64,000 nt of DNA from Wocania_A spongiicola (GTDB lineage: Bacteria; Bacteroidota; Bacteroidia; Flavobacteriales; Flavobacteriaceae). The position numbers and the translations under genes were made by a program. The stretch is from contig NZ_JAMFLZ010000001.1 of the NCBI RefSeq assembly GCF_023502325.1, positions 1 to 64,000 on the forward strand, in the 5' to 3' direction. The notes under the pieces were generated by a model. It was not told where the DNA came from. It saw only the letters and a list, made by a program, of their open reading frames with translations, and did no database searches. Shown here in pieces: positions 34,006 through 43,712 of the stretch; position 1 is the first letter of the stretch, and each line of letters starts with the position of its first letter.

Positions 34006-36573
34006 TTAGTTATTGCTGAGGCTTAAATACGTATCCAGATTTTTATGAATCTGAACGATTTGATAGTTTGCAGATGATATTGCAAAATATGGTTCGGTTA
34101 CTTTTCGTTTATCTTCTTTGGTTAATAGCTGGTCAAATGTTTTGGCTACTTGAGCATTTTTTAAACCATGAATAATAACGAGCGTTGTATTAGGCTTATA
34201 AACATCAACTGATGTTTTTAAATTGTAATATTTTATGTTTTTTAAAACAGAATCTAATGTTTTTTGGAACTCTTCAATTTTATCTGATTTTGCATTTTCA
34301 AACTTATAAACTACTTTGAAATTTGTTGAAGCATCATCGGTTTCTTCAACAAAATCACTACTAGCTATTTTTGGTAGAATCTGAGACTCTACTTTTTGTG
34401 CTTGCTTGCCTTCTGGTGTGTTGGCAAAAGTTATAGCAACGTAATTAATAGCTTTTTTATAAGCTTCGTAACCAAATAATCGACCTGTTGCTGTTGCCTT
34501 TAAAAGTTCGAATTTTGAAACTATAGGATCGCCATCAAACACATTAATATAGGTTTCGCATTTTGATATTACTTCTGCGTATTCTTGGTTTTCATGCATT
34601 GCATATACGCTTTCATAAACATTTTCTGGGCTATTCTCATCTTTTAAACCAGCTAAGTCTGGATTATTTAAAATAGTTGCGTAACGAGATTCCGGGTAGC
34701 TATTTATGATTTCATTTTTCGCAATTGAAGCTTCGTCATTTTCATCTAATAATTCATGAATCTTATACAAATTATACTTTGAAGGTAATATTAATCGTTC
34801 TTCTGGGTTACTATTTAATAAGTTTTGAAACTTGCTTTTAGCTAAATGGTATTCTTTAAACTTTTCTTTGTAAATAAGCCCTAATTGATAGTATGCAAAA
34901 TTGCGTTCTTTTGAAATGCTATCGATTGCCTTTTCTTCAGATGGGATTTTAGATATATAAAATTGAGGGTCGAATCTTTCTTCTTCAGATGCCGAGGCTA
35001 CTATATCATTATCTAACGCATTATTATTTCCACTGCCAGAAGTTGTTTTGTTAGACCATCTCCAGTTATCCTCTAAAGCTCTGTCTCCCCAAATTTTAAT
35101 AAACTCGTTTTTTCCGTAACCAACAGTTGTTGGGTTGTAAAAATAAAATGCAGCCGCTTGATTTGGCAAACCGCTTTTTGGCCCTTGTACTCCAATTACG
35201 TTATTAGCTGTTACTAAACCACTATTGCTATTACGCTCTGCCGCTTCGGCTCTTTCTTTTTCTTCTTCAGCTTTAACTTTCAATGCTTCAACAAAAGATT
35301 CAAAATACTCTAATCGTTCTGTTTCGGAAAAATTCACCAATTGCAAAACACTATCGTTTACATGAGCTACATTTTCATAATAAATAACGTCTTCTAAATT
35401 GTCTCGCTTCTTTTTAATAATACGATATGGCTTAGAGTTTAATACTAAGTTTGCCATTGTGCTATCGTAATAGCTGCCTGCTATTTCGTATACAGATTTA
35501 TCGAAACTCATGTCTCCAAGAGTTTGATAATTCTTGGCTTTTAATAGCTTGTCTTGCGAGTTGGTTCTTAAAGATTTGTTATAATAAGCAATAGCCAAAG
35601 AGTCTGATTCATTATTTAAATGATACTCGCCTATTTGATGGTAAATTTTATCTAAATACGGTCTGTTTTCTCTGTTCTCTTCAAGTTCCGTAAGATGTTC
35701 TAAAAGAGCTAATTTATCTTCAGTTTCATAATCGAAATTTTTAATTTTCTCAATATGAGCACTAATCATGTAAATTCTAGGTGTTTTTCTATTAAGCTCA
35801 ATAACTTTATCAAACGCTATATTAGCACTGTCTTTATATCCTAATTTATTGTAAAGCTGCCCTTGAATAAAACGGTAACGACCGCGCTCGTCATTATTTT
35901 TTGTAGCGTTGGCAGCAATCTCTAATTGTGTGATGGCACTATCTACAGATTTTGTGTTTAAGTAAGCTTGAGCCAATATAGAAGTGGCATCAGCTAAATC
36001 TTGATCTTCTAACTCTTCCTCGTCTAATAATCGTTTTAACTTTTTTATAGCAACCTCATCATTTTCTAAACGAATATTAGCTTTCTCACGCCATATTTTT
36101 ACCTGATTTATTTTATCACTTGTAGGGTATTTATTAAGAATATTGTTAAACGCTGCAAGTGCAGGAACAAATCGCTGATCGAAATAGCGTGCCTTTCCTA
36201 AAAGCAAATATGCTTCGTCTATTTGTGGATTTTTTTCTCTGCCTTCAATATTTATACTATGCTTTTGAATAGCTTTTACCGCTTTTTCTTCAGCTCGATT
36301 AAAATTCTCGTTTTTAGATTGCCCTGGTAAAACAACTTCTTCTTGTATTTGCATACGCTCTATCGGGAGGATATCCCAATAATTATCGGCATAACTTTCG
36401 TTTAGGGCGTTTCTGCCTTGCTCTAAAGCTAAGTAGCCGTTATAAAGCGCATTAAATTCGGCAGTAACTGCATGGAAATTTCGACTAACAAAATTGTCTT
36501 TTTTTCTTGAACAACTTGTTACTAAAACAATAGAAAATGTTATAAGTAGTATGGCTTTAATAGGTGCTTTCAA
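34006..36573 (-). CDS. sprE: Gliding/type IX secretion lipoprotein SprE (PorW)
   Basis: The 855-residue protein has a lipoprotein signal peptide (lipobox VTSC, Cys21) and many tetratricopeptide-like helical repeats (for example EAYLLLGKARYFDQRFVPALAAFNNIL, GRYRFIQGQLYNKLGYKDSA, KYNLYKIHELLDENDEA). The N-terminal FHAVTAEFNALYNGYLALEQG segment is characteristic of SprE/PorW. The protein is required for type IX secretion and gliding in F. johnsoniae and for secretion in Porphyromonas gingivalis (PorW), where it links the trans-envelope core to outer-membrane parts. Other T9SS genes are not in this window. It heads the bactofilin-atpZ gene group. Confidence 0.92.
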   Translation of the reverse strand: MKAPIKAILLITFSIVLVTSCSRKKDNFVSRNFHAVTAEFNALYNGYLALEQGRNALNESYADNYWDILPIERMQIQEEVVLPGQSKNENFNRAEEKAVKAIQKHSINIEGREKNPQIDEAYLLLGKARYFDQRFVPALAAFNNILNKYPTSDKINQVKIWREKANIRLENDEVAIKKLKRLLDEEELEDQDLADATSILAQAYLNTKSVDSAITQLEIAANATKNNDERGRYRFIQGQLYNKLGYKDSANIAFDKVIELNRKTPRIYMISAHIEKIKNFDYETEDKLALLEHLTELEENRENRPYLDKIYHQIGEYHLNNESDSLAIAYYNKSLRTNSQDKLLKAKNYQTLGDMSFDKSVYEIAGSYYDSTMANLVLNSKPYRIIKKKRDNLEDVIYYENVAHVNDSVLQLVNFSETERLEYFESFVEALKVKAEEEKERAEAAERNSNSGLVTANNVIGVQGPKSGLPNQAAAFYFYNPTTVGYGKNEFIKIWGDRALEDNWRWSNKTTSGSGNNNALDNDIVASASEEERFDPQFYISKIPSEEKAIDSISKERNFAYYQLGLIYKEKFKEYHLAKSKFQNLLNSNPEERLILPSKYNLYKIHELLDENDEASIAKNEIINSYPESRYATILNNPDLAGLKDENSPENVYESVYAMHENQEYAEVISKCETYINVFDGDPIVSKFELLKATATGRLFGYEAYKKAINYVAITFANTPEGKQAQKVESQILPKIASSDFVEETDDASTNFKVVYKFENAKSDKIEEFQKTLDSVLKNIKYYNLKTSVDVYKPNTTLVIIHGLKNAQVAKTFDQLLTKEDKRKVTEPYFAISSANYQIVQIHKNLDTYLSLSNN

Positions 36574-36677
36574 CGCTGGCTTTTTAGTCTAATAAATAAC
36601 TAAAAACTCTAGTTATTATTATATATAAACGTAAAAATAAGCATCTTTTTGGATTTACCTATAAAATCAATTGGCTT

Positions 36678-37385
36678 TTAAATAGCCTCTGTACCAGAAA
36701 AATGTGCTTCAAGCTCTTTTAAAGTGGCTTCGCTAGTATTTAAATCTTTAACAATTTCTCCTTTTTCAAGAACTACAATGCGTTCGCAAACATCTGTTAC
36801 ATGTAATAAATCATGGCTAGAAATTAAAACGGTTACGCCTTGTTTTTCTGCTAAATCTTTAACTATGCCTTTAAGGCGAATTTGAGTTGTTGGGTCTAGA
36901 TTTGCAAAAGGTTCATCTAAAATAATAACATCAGGGTTTCCAATAAGTGCTGCAACTATACCTGCTTTTTTTTGATTTCCTTTACTTAAATCGCGCAAAT
37001 ATTTTTTCTGTCCGAGAATTTCACCATGAAAAAAGTCTTCAAATTGACCAACTAGTTTATCAACATCTGCTTTGTTTTGTCCGCGTAACTCACCAATAAA
37101 ATAAAAATATTCTTCAGCTGTTAAATAGCCTATTAAAAAACTTTCGTCAATAAATGCCGAGGTAAACGGTTTCCAATCTTCACTTTCATGAACCAAAACA
37201 TTATTGTTTTTTATATGCCCCGTTGTAGGCTGAATTAAATCTAATAACAAGCTAAAGTACGTGGTTTTTCCAGCTCCGTTATTACCAACTAAACCAAAGC
37301 TTTGACCTTTAGGGATATCTAGATTTTCAATATTTAAAACAAGGTTGTTGTTGTATTTTTTTGAAAGATTTGATGTTGTAATCAT
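36678..37385 (-). CDS. ABC transporter ATP-binding protein
   Basis: The 235-residue ATPase has Walker A GNNGAGKTT at about 34-42, a signature motif in the form DLSKGNQKKAG, Walker B VIILDEPFANLDP and the switch His in ISSHDL. It belongs to the DrrA/CcmA-like subfamily that powers exporters with a separate membrane protein. The permease partner is the DUF5687 gene immediately upstream (11-base gap). Substrate unknown; subfamily members move lipids, drugs or antibiotics outward. Confidence 0.93.
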   Translation of the reverse strand: MITTSNLSKKYNNNLVLNIENLDIPKGQSFGLVGNNGAGKTTYFSLLLDLIQPTTGHIKNNNVLVHESEDWKPFTSAFIDESFLIGYLTAEEYFYFIGELRGQNKADVDKLVGQFEDFFHGEILGQKKYLRDLSKGNQKKAGIVAALIGNPDVIILDEPFANLDPTTQIRLKGIVKDLAEKQGVTVLISSHDLLHVTDVCERIVVLEKGEIVKDLNTSEATLKELEAHFSGTEAI

Positions 37386-37396
37386 AATGTTTTCTT

Positions 37397-38875
37397 TTAA
37401 TTGTCTTGATCAAAAGCGTTGATCATTTTATATTTTGATTCTAAGTATTTTTGTGTAATTGTTGTCATTAATTTTTGATGAAAAACAATACCAATTATGC
37501 CTAATATGGCTAGTATTAAACAAGCTATTTCAAACCCTATTAAAAAATAAAATAAAGCAAATAATCCCATAGGTAATAATAAAAGAGGAATACCAATAAG
37601 CCATTGGACTGCTCCAGTTCCTTGATAATTAAATGCTGCTTTTTGGTTTAAATCTATTTTCTTTCTGTTAAAAGATCCTCCATACAAAATAACATGTGTG
37701 TTAACGCCTACATTATAAATTGCCGCAGCAAAATGTGCTAATAAAATTTTCCATCCAAAAAACACATACGGGATTCCTAACACAAACAAAATAATTACAC
37801 TTACTGCCATTAATGTGAATTTCGATTTTAAATACTGCTCGTATTTAATGTTTTGGCTCATTAACAATTTATAATAACCACTATCCCAAGCTGGAATAAA
37901 CTGCCCAAAATTAATTAAGAAGATTCCTGTTGAAAATACGCCAATAAACATAAAAAACCAAGGCATGTTTTGATACATGGGTTGTGGATAAAAAAACAGC
38001 CCATAAAACAATCCAATTAATACCAAGAAAGCTGATGATTTAGTACGCTTGTTACGCCAAATCAATTTTAAATCTAGCTGCATAAAAGGCGCTATGTCTC
38101 CAAAGTTTTTAGTCCATTCAAGATTAGATGTGTTTACTTCCTTCACTTTAGCTTTTAATCCGCTATCTAAAAACAATTTTTGTCTTAGAATTTTAAAATT
38201 AAAACGGTATAAGCCTATTAATATTAAAATTGGCACTAATATTAAAATTGGATTAACTGTAATTGCTGTGACACCTTTTGAAAGTGCTTCAGAAATATTA
38301 ATTATATTAAAATGATTTAATGCAAAAAGAGAGCTTGAAAAAACAATAATGGGCAAAAATGATAATTCAGTCTTTGCCGATAAGCTTTCAATAATAAAGT
38401 TTAAAAAGTTGTTAATTAACGTAATTAGTACAATAACAAACATCCAAACTAAAACAATTGATACGCTGTAGTCGCTTGCTATTAATTTAAGCCCAAAAGG
38501 TACAATCGCAAATAGTGGTAAAAAATTAATGAATGATAATACCGATTTACCTAAAACAAAATTAACTACAGATTTTCGTTTTACAGGTAGTGTCAATAAT
38601 GGTTTTACACTCATTACTGGCAATTTTTGAAAGAAGAATCGAATAAGCAGGTCTCCAATAATCCAAAAAAACAAAAGCCCATTAAACGCAACCAATAGAT
38701 CTAAATCTGGATATGCTTTTTTTAAGATTTTATCCATTACAAATCCCATCCCTAAAAACATAGCCATAAAATATAAGGCGAAAAATCCCATTAATATTTT
38801 AATGGCTAAACTTTTGCCAAAGCTTGCGGATCTAAAAAAAGACTTCCATTCTAAACTTATAAAATGCTTAATCAT
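37397..38875 (-). CDS. DUF5687 family ABC transporter permease
   Basis: The 492-residue integral membrane protein has about 10-12 predicted membrane segments. The N-terminal FISLEWKSFFRSASFGKSL is the DUF5687 signature; the family is restricted mainly to Bacteroidota and resembles ABC-2 export permeases. With the ATPase encoded next it should form a half- or full-size exporter. An 18-base tandem duplication at 38219-38254 duplicates six hydrophobic residues (PILILV/PILILI) in one membrane helix without breaking the frame. The gene is divergent from the PaaE-like reductase gene. Confidence 0.87.
   Translation of the reverse strand: MIKHFISLEWKSFFRSASFGKSLAIKILMGFFALYFMAMFLGMGFVMDKILKKAYPDLDLLVAFNGLLFFWIIGDLLIRFFFQKLPVMSVKPLLTLPVKRKSVVNFVLGKSVLSFINFLPLFAIVPFGLKLIASDYSVSIVLVWMFVIVLITLINNFLNFIIESLSAKTELSFLPIIVFSSSLFALNHFNIINISEALSKGVTAITVNPILILVPILILIGLYRFNFKILRQKLFLDSGLKAKVKEVNTSNLEWTKNFGDIAPFMQLDLKLIWRNKRTKSSAFLVLIGLFYGLFFYPQPMYQNMPWFFMFIGVFSTGIFLINFGQFIPAWDSGYYKLLMSQNIKYEQYLKSKFTLMAVSVIILFVLGIPYVFFGWKILLAHFAAAIYNVGVNTHVILYGGSFNRKKIDLNQKAAFNYQGTGAVQWLIGIPLLLLPMGLFALFYFLIGFEIACLILAILGIIGIVFHQKLMTTITQKYLESKYKMINAFDQDN
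38219..38254. repeat. 18-base tandem duplication inside the DUF5687 gene
   Basis: TAATATTAAAATTGG occurs twice with an 18-base period (38219-38233 and 38237-38251). It is in frame and encodes a repeated Pro-Ile-Leu-Ile-Leu motif of a membrane helix. Confidence 0.7.
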
Positions 38876-38975
38876 AGTTTTTGGTTAATTAAATTTTTAA
38901 ATTTAGCTCAATGGGTTAGTAAGCCTTTTATATCAATTGTTACAAATAAAGCTAAATTTTAAAAATATACTTCAC

Positions 38976-38983
38976 TATTTTTG
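38976..38983 (+). promoter_or_regulatory. -7 element of the reductase gene
   Basis: TATTTTTG matches TAnnTTTG and lies 14 bases before the ATG at 38998. No TTG is found at the expected -33 position. Confidence 0.5.
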
Positions 38984-38997
38984 TCAAAAACTTTTAC

Positions 38998-40053
38998 ATG
39001 TCATCATTTCATAAACTCACTATAAAACAAATAAATAGGGAAACTAGTAAAGCTATAAGCATTAGCTTTAATATCCCTGAAAACTTAAAAAGTGCTTATG
39101 CTTTTAAAGCCGGACAATACATCACTTTAAAAACTGTAATTGATGGAAACGAAGTACGACGCGATTATTCGCTTTGTTCTTCACCTAAAAGCGGTGATGT
39201 AAAGGTTGCTATTAAGGAGGTTAAAAATGGTACATTTTCGGCTTATGCCAATAACACATTGCAAGTTGGTGATGTTATAGAAGTTGCTCCACCAAAAGGA
39301 CGTTTTGTTTTTGAACCTAACGATTCTAAAACTAAAAACATTGCAGCATTTGCTGCCGGCAGTGGCATAACACCCGTTTTAAGTATTATAAAATGTGCTT
39401 TAGAAGAAGAAGTTTACAGTAAAGTGATTTTGGTTTTTGGTAATAAAACAACCAAAGACACTATGTTTTTAAACGAGCTTTTAGAGCTTCAGCATGAATA
39501 TAAAGATCGCTTTTCTATTCAATTTGTGTTTAGTCAAGAAGATGAAGACGATGCTATTTTTGGCCGTATTGAAAAAAGTACGGTTAATTATGTGATGAAG
39601 AATAAGCATAAACATATTGATGTTGATGCATTTTACCTTTGTGGGCCAGAAGCCATGATTCATACAGTTAAAGATGTTTTAACTGAACACGATATTGACG
39701 AAAACCGCATTCATTTTGAGCTTTTTAAAGCTGCAAAACCTGCTGAAATAACGGAAGACATTGTTCATAGTGGCAAAACAAAGATAACTGTTGTTGTAGA
39801 TGACGAGACAACAACTTTTGAGATGTCTGCTAAACAAACAGTACTTGAAGCTTCTTTAGATGAAGATTTAGATGCACCTTACTCTTGTCAAGGAGGCATC
39901 TGTAGTAGCTGTATTGCTCGCATTACTGAAGGTGAAGCTACAATGAGGCAAAATAATATCTTAACTGATAGTGAAGTTTCAGAAGGCTTAATTTTAACTT
40001 GTCAAGCACATCCAACAACTCCTACACTTGTTGTTGATTATGATGATGTTTAG
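38998..40053 (+). CDS. PaaE-type flavin/2Fe-2S ferredoxin reductase
   Basis: The 351-residue protein has an FAD-binding domain (about 1-105; RRDYSLCSSPK), an NAD(P)-binding domain (about 110-230; AFAAGSGITPVLSI, LCGPEAMI) and a C-terminal plant-type 2Fe-2S domain (about 260-351) with Cys in CQGGICSSC and a final Cys in LTCQAH. It resembles PaaE, the reductase of phenylacetyl-CoA epoxidase, but no paaABCD genes are near, so it more likely supplies electrons to another oxygenase or desaturase. The gene stands alone with its own -7 element. Confidence 0.9.
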   Translation: MSSFHKLTIKQINRETSKAISISFNIPENLKSAYAFKAGQYITLKTVIDGNEVRRDYSLCSSPKSGDVKVAIKEVKNGTFSAYANNTLQVGDVIEVAPPKGRFVFEPNDSKTKNIAAFAAGSGITPVLSIIKCALEEEVYSKVILVFGNKTTKDTMFLNELLELQHEYKDRFSIQFVFSQEDEDDAIFGRIEKSTVNYVMKNKHKHIDVDAFYLCGPEAMIHTVKDVLTEHDIDENRIHFELFKAAKPAEITEDIVHSGKTKITVVVDDETTTFEMSAKQTVLEASLDEDLDAPYSCQGGICSSCIARITEGEATMRQNNILTDSEVSEGLILTCQAHPTTPTLVVDYDDV

Positions 40054-40078
40054 TTTAAACAATTAGAAGTCTACACTT

Positions 40079-41098
40079 TTAGATAATAGACATAATTTTT
40101 TCAACAATTACGTCTGGAGGTATACTTCTTGAAGCTTCTTTATAAAGTTTAGGATATTTGTTTCCATAAACTGACGTTGGAATTTTAGGGTATTGATTTC
40201 TATCTGCAAGCAATGCATAATCATCAGGTTGATTAAATGGCATAAAGCCAGCAAACGGATGTGTTACACCCCAAACAGTAACAACTTTAACGCCTAACAT
40301 TGCAGCAATATGGGCATTTCCAGAATCCATAGAAAGCATTACATCTAAATTAGAAATAATATCCATTTCTTCATCAAGAGAAAGTTTTCCTGCTATATTA
40401 ACCGTGTTTTCAAATTCATTTTCAAAACCATTTAATAAATCTATTTCGTGAGTTCCTCCACCTAATAAAATGATATTGTGAGCTTTTGAAAGCGACTTAA
40501 TAACTTCTTTCATTAAGTCTAAGGGGTACATTTTACCTTCGTGAGCAGCGAAAGGAGCAATCCCAATTCGCTTTTTTGATTCATTGCTCAAAATTAATTG
40601 AAGCTTCTGGTTTAAAACTGATTTTTTAGGAAATGTAGGTTTTGATAAGTTTAAAGGGAAACCTAATGTTTTAAATACATCAGCATACCGCTGATGTGTG
40701 GTTTTTAATTGCTGAAACTTCTCTCCAGAAATTAATACTTTTTTCTCGCCTCTTCCTTTATCAATTTGAATAAATTGCTTTCCAAAAAAAAAGCATTTTA
40801 AAATATTACTACGCAATACATTATGCAAATCTGCAACAGCATCAATGTTAGTTTTTTTTAGTTCTCTTGAAAGTGTGTAAAGCCCAAAAACTCCTTTATG
40901 CTTCTCTTTAATATCTGCTTCAAATATTGAAACATTTTTTAAATCTCTAAAAAAAGGTTTAAAAAAAGCACGAGTAAGAATTGTTAATTTAACGTCTGGG
41001 TATTGCTGTGTAAAAGCTCGTAAAACAGGGACTGACATAGCAACATCTCCCATTGCTGAAAAACGAATGACTAGGATGTGTTTTAGTTTTTTTGGCAT
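40079..41098 (-). CDS. Glycosyltransferase family 9 (heptosyltransferase-like)
   Basis: The 339-residue GT9-family protein has the N-terminal HILVIRFSAMGDVAMSVPVL and the C-terminal donor-site region with MDSGNAHIAAMLGVKVVTVWG. Family members transfer heptose or related sugars during lipopolysaccharide core synthesis on the inner leaflet of the inner membrane. The frame is open 11 codons further upstream, but MPKKLKH at 41096-41098 is the natural start. The DUF4254 gene lies 73 bases upstream, with a REP-like hairpin in the gap. The sugar is not known. Confidence 0.88.
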   Translation of the reverse strand: MPKKLKHILVIRFSAMGDVAMSVPVLRAFTQQYPDVKLTILTRAFFKPFFRDLKNVSIFEADIKEKHKGVFGLYTLSRELKKTNIDAVADLHNVLRSNILKCFFFGKQFIQIDKGRGEKKVLISGEKFQQLKTTHQRYADVFKTLGFPLNLSKPTFPKKSVLNQKLQLILSNESKKRIGIAPFAAHEGKMYPLDLMKEVIKSLSKAHNIILLGGGTHEIDLLNGFENEFENTVNIAGKLSLDEEMDIISNLDVMLSMDSGNAHIAAMLGVKVVTVWGVTHPFAGFMPFNQPDDYALLADRNQYPKIPTSVYGNKYPKLYKEASRSIPPDVIVEKIMSII

Positions 41099-41116
41099 CT
41101 CAACAAAGTTTGATGA

Positions 41117-41162
41117 GATCCTGAAACTCACTTCGATTATTTTTAGTACAAGAGTTCAGGAT
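41117..41162. repeat. REP-like hairpin between GT9 and DUF4254 genes
   Basis: ATCCTGAAACTC (41118-41129) pairs with GAGTTCAGGAT (41152-41162) as an 11-bp stem with one bulged base and a 22-base loop. Flanking GATGA and GATGAC complete a form common to dispersed repeats in Flavobacteriaceae. There is no T-run. Confidence 0.6.
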
Positions 41163-41171
41163 GACAAAGTC

Positions 41172-41780
41172 TTATTTTTGACTTCTTAAAACAGGATTAA
41201 GTTCATCATCATTATACATCTTCATCTGCTTGTAAACTTTCATATACTTATCGCCGTTTTCAATATCACTTAATAGTGTATCTATTGCCGTAGATAAATC
41301 AACTCGCTGCTCTAATAAAACATCCAATTTTGTTTGACAAGCTGTTCTATGAGTATCAGAAGCATCTGCTCTAGTAGCCTCTTCATTCATGTGATATACT
41401 TTTAAAGCCAAAATAGATAATCTATCAACTCCCCAAGCTGGGCTTTCTGTGTTAATAGTTGCATTGTTTTTTACAACAGTATCTTTGTATTTTTCAAGAA
41501 AATAGCTGTCAATATATTCAACCATATCAGTTCTGTCTTGATTAGATGCATCAATTTGACGTTTTAAAGTTAAAGCTGCTACAGGATCAATTTGTGGGTC
41601 GCGAATAATGTCTTCGTAATGCCATTGTACAGTATCAATCCAACATTTTCTGTATAATAAATGTTCTAATAAATGAGTGTTTTCATCATAAACATTAGTA
41701 AAAGGCTGGTCAACCGTATTTATAATGTGATATTTCTCTATAACGTCTTGAAAAATTTTATTGGCCTTACTTGTAAACAT
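41172..41780 (-). CDS. DUF4254 domain-containing protein
   Basis: The 202-residue cytoplasmic, mostly helical protein matches DUF4254: LLEHLLYRKCWIDTVQWHYEDIIRDP, then KRQIDASNQDRTDMVEYID and WGVDRLSILALKVYHM. Its function is unknown. In Flavobacteriia it is typically encoded with a GT9 glycosyltransferase, as here, so a role in lipopolysaccharide core assembly is plausible. It is divergent from upp, with 75 bases between the two starts. Confidence 0.85.
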   Translation of the reverse strand: MFTSKANKIFQDVIEKYHIINTVDQPFTNVYDENTHLLEHLLYRKCWIDTVQWHYEDIIRDPQIDPVAALTLKRQIDASNQDRTDMVEYIDSYFLEKYKDTVVKNNATINTESPAWGVDRLSILALKVYHMNEEATRADASDTHRTACQTKLDVLLEQRVDLSTAIDTLLSDIENGDKYMKVYKQMKMYNDDELNPVLRSQK

Positions 41781-41855
41781 ATTGTTATTAATTTTAAAGT
41801 GTAAATATACTTCTAAATAATTAACTTTACTATTTCAAAATAACAAAAACCCAAG

Positions 41856-42515
41856 ATGCATATTCATAATTTATCTCAACAAAATTCTGTATTAAATACG
41901 TTTATTTCTGAAATACGAGACGTAATAATTCAAAAAGACAGTATGCGTTTTAGACGCAATATTGAGCGTATTGGAGAAATATTGGGTTACGAGATGAGCA
42001 AGTCATTAAATTATGAAACCTCAGCAATTGAAACGCCTCTAGCCACTTGTTCTATAGATTTGTTGGATAATGATATTGTTTTGTGTTCTATTTTAAGAGC
42101 TGGCGTACCCTTGCATAATGGATTGTTAAACTATTTTGATAATGCTGAAAATGCTTTTATTTCGGCTTATAGGCATCATAAAGAAAACCCTGAAAGTTTT
42201 GAAATTATTGTTGAATATTTGGCTTGCCCAAACTTAGAAAACAAAACCTTAATTCTTGCAGACCCCATGCTAGCAACAGGTCAATCTATGGTTGCCACTT
42301 TTGAGGCGCTAAAACCTTTTGGCACACCCAAAGAAGTACATTTAGTAAGTGTTATTGGTGCTCAAGAAGGCGTCAATTATGTTAAAAACACCTTTGATGA
42401 AAACACGCATTTATGGATTGCTACAATTGATGAAACTTTAAACAACAAAGGTTATATTATTCCTGGACTTGGGGATGCTGGAGATTTGGCTTTTGGTAAA
42501 AAGCTACAACAATAA
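41856..42515 (+). CDS. upp: Uracil phosphoribosyltransferase
   Basis: The 219-residue enzyme makes UMP from uracil and PRPP (pyrimidine salvage). The PRPP-binding motif DPMLATGQSM is near residue 136, and LCSILRAGVPLHNGLL near 88 and GDAGDLAFG at the C-terminus are family features. The last 12 bases overlap the 3' end of the convergent DUF6427 gene. A near-consensus TAACTTTA lies at 41822-41829, 26 bases upstream. Confidence 0.95.
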   Translation: MHIHNLSQQNSVLNTFISEIRDVIIQKDSMRFRRNIERIGEILGYEMSKSLNYETSAIETPLATCSIDLLDNDIVLCSILRAGVPLHNGLLNYFDNAENAFISAYRHHKENPESFEIIVEYLACPNLENKTLILADPMLATGQSMVATFEALKPFGTPKEVHLVSVIGAQEGVNYVKNTFDENTHLWIATIDETLNNKGYIIPGLGDAGDLAFGKKLQQ

Positions 42516-43427
42516 AATCACAAAAGGGGCAATAATAATAATTGAAAGGAACAACTCTTTGAACCATCTTTCTTGAATGATTTCAATATAATTAGCTATT
42601 ATTATCGCTAATGGTGCAAATAAAAATAAAAACTCACTACCGTTTTTATTTGGCGCAAAAACTATAATTAAAAACCCAATAAGTACCGCAAATAAAACCA
42701 CATAATAAGATGGCCTTAATACTTTCTTTTTTTGTTTTATGTTTTTTATGTAAAAAATTGATGCCCATACTCCAAAAGAAAATAGCATTGTTATTATAAT
42801 TAAATATTGAATTGAATTATAGTTGCTAAAATTATAACTCACTTCTGGTAAACTGTCAAATATTTCAAAAAAGCTATCATACCAAATTATAGACAAACAG
42901 ACTGATATTAAAAAAACAGCTAATAATCCCGTAAAAGGAATAAGCCAATGCTTTATATTATTATCAGTATATAAAAGAAGAGAAATAACAATTAATAAAA
43001 AAAACAATATAGCCCAAAAATAAAACAGGGCTGCAATACCAAACCAGAAAGCGGCATCAAACAACTTTTTATTTACGCTTATTTGAGAGCGTAAACTAAT
43101 TATTCTTCTATAACCTAGTAATACAAAAAAGTTGGCATAAATAATATCTGGGTTACCTACGGTTTGAGGGATAGCTAGCAAAAAAAGGCTATAAAGAACA
43201 ATTTCATAATTACTTTTTTTTGTTAGGCTATTTTTTCCAACAATGAAACTGAGACCTAAAATAGATACATAACAAACAAAAAACAAAAAAGCCTGTTTTA
43301 AAAGAAAAGTAGCTGTAATTGACTCTTCTATACGCTTTATGTTAAGTACAATAAAAGCCAAAAACGTAATAAAAAAAACAATAGTAAAATTTATTGGCTT
43401 AGATTTATTAAAAATGCTTGTAATCAT
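42504..43427 (-). CDS. DUF6427 family membrane protein
   Basis: The 307-residue protein has about nine predicted membrane helices and few soluble residues. The N-terminal MITSIFNKSKPIN and the later GYRRIISLRSQISVNKK fit the flavobacterial family DUF6427. It has no known function. It lies between upp, DUF6341 and purD, an arrangement repeated in many Flavobacteriia. Its 3' end overlaps upp by 12 bases, and its 5' end overlaps the promoter of the divergent DUF6341 gene (43418-43447). Confidence 0.82.
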   Translation of the reverse strand: MITSIFNKSKPINFTIVFFITFLAFIVLNIKRIEESITATFLLKQAFLFFVCYVSILGLSFIVGKNSLTKKSNYEIVLYSLFLLAIPQTVGNPDIIYANFFVLLGYRRIISLRSQISVNKKLFDAAFWFGIAALFYFWAILFFLLIVISLLLYTDNNIKHWLIPFTGLLAVFLISVCLSIIWYDSFFEIFDSLPEVSYNFSNYNSIQYLIIITMLFSFGVWASIFYIKNIKQKKKVLRPSYYVVLFAVLIGFLIIVFAPNKNGSEFLFLFAPLAIIIANYIEIIQERWFKELFLSIIIIAPFVILLL

Positions 43428-43447
43428 TAACTGTTTTTGTATTTTTG
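43418..43447 (+). promoter_or_regulatory. Promoter of the DUF6341 gene
   Basis: TTG (43418-43420), exactly 19 bases, then TATTTTTG (43440-43447) match the Bacteroidota consensus. The ATG at 43473 follows 25 bases later. The -33 element lies inside the first codons of the divergent DUF6427 gene. Confidence 0.78.
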
Positions 43448-43472
43448 TGCTGTAAATATAATACTTATTATA

Positions 43473-43712
43473 ATGAACTATTTTTGGAAAGATTTATGGG
43501 AAGCAATTGCTAACTTATTTGTTGATGTACTTTTTGCTCCTTATGATGCCTTAAGAGCATTGGAGTTAGATAACTGGTTTGCGGCAAATGTAGTTTCTTG
43601 GATTTTTCTTGTTATTGGTTTTGTTGCCACAATTTATTGGATGAAGCAACTTAGAATATTTGATGCAAACAATGAAGAAGATAAAAGTATCTCTTCGCAC
43701 TCTTATTTATAA
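43473..43712 (+). CDS. DUF6341 family small membrane protein
   Basis: The 79-residue protein starts MNYFWKDLWEAIANLF and has an amphipathic N-terminal helix, the segment APYDALRALELDNWFAANV and one membrane helix (about 38-60). It matches a small flavobacterial family (DUF6341) encoded next to DUF6427. The function is unknown. A longer open frame starts 12 codons upstream, but the promoter at 43418-43447 rules that out. Its last six bases overlap the 3' end of purD. Confidence 0.83.
   Translation: MNYFWKDLWEAIANLFVDVLFAPYDALRALELDNWFAANVVSWIFLVIGFVATIYWMKQLRIFDANNEEDKSISSHSYL

Noticed and set aside
38998..40053. Phenylacetate degradation pathway member (paaE)
   Set aside because: No paaABCD or other catabolic genes are nearby, and the PaaK-like gene at 45 kb lies in a polysaccharide context.
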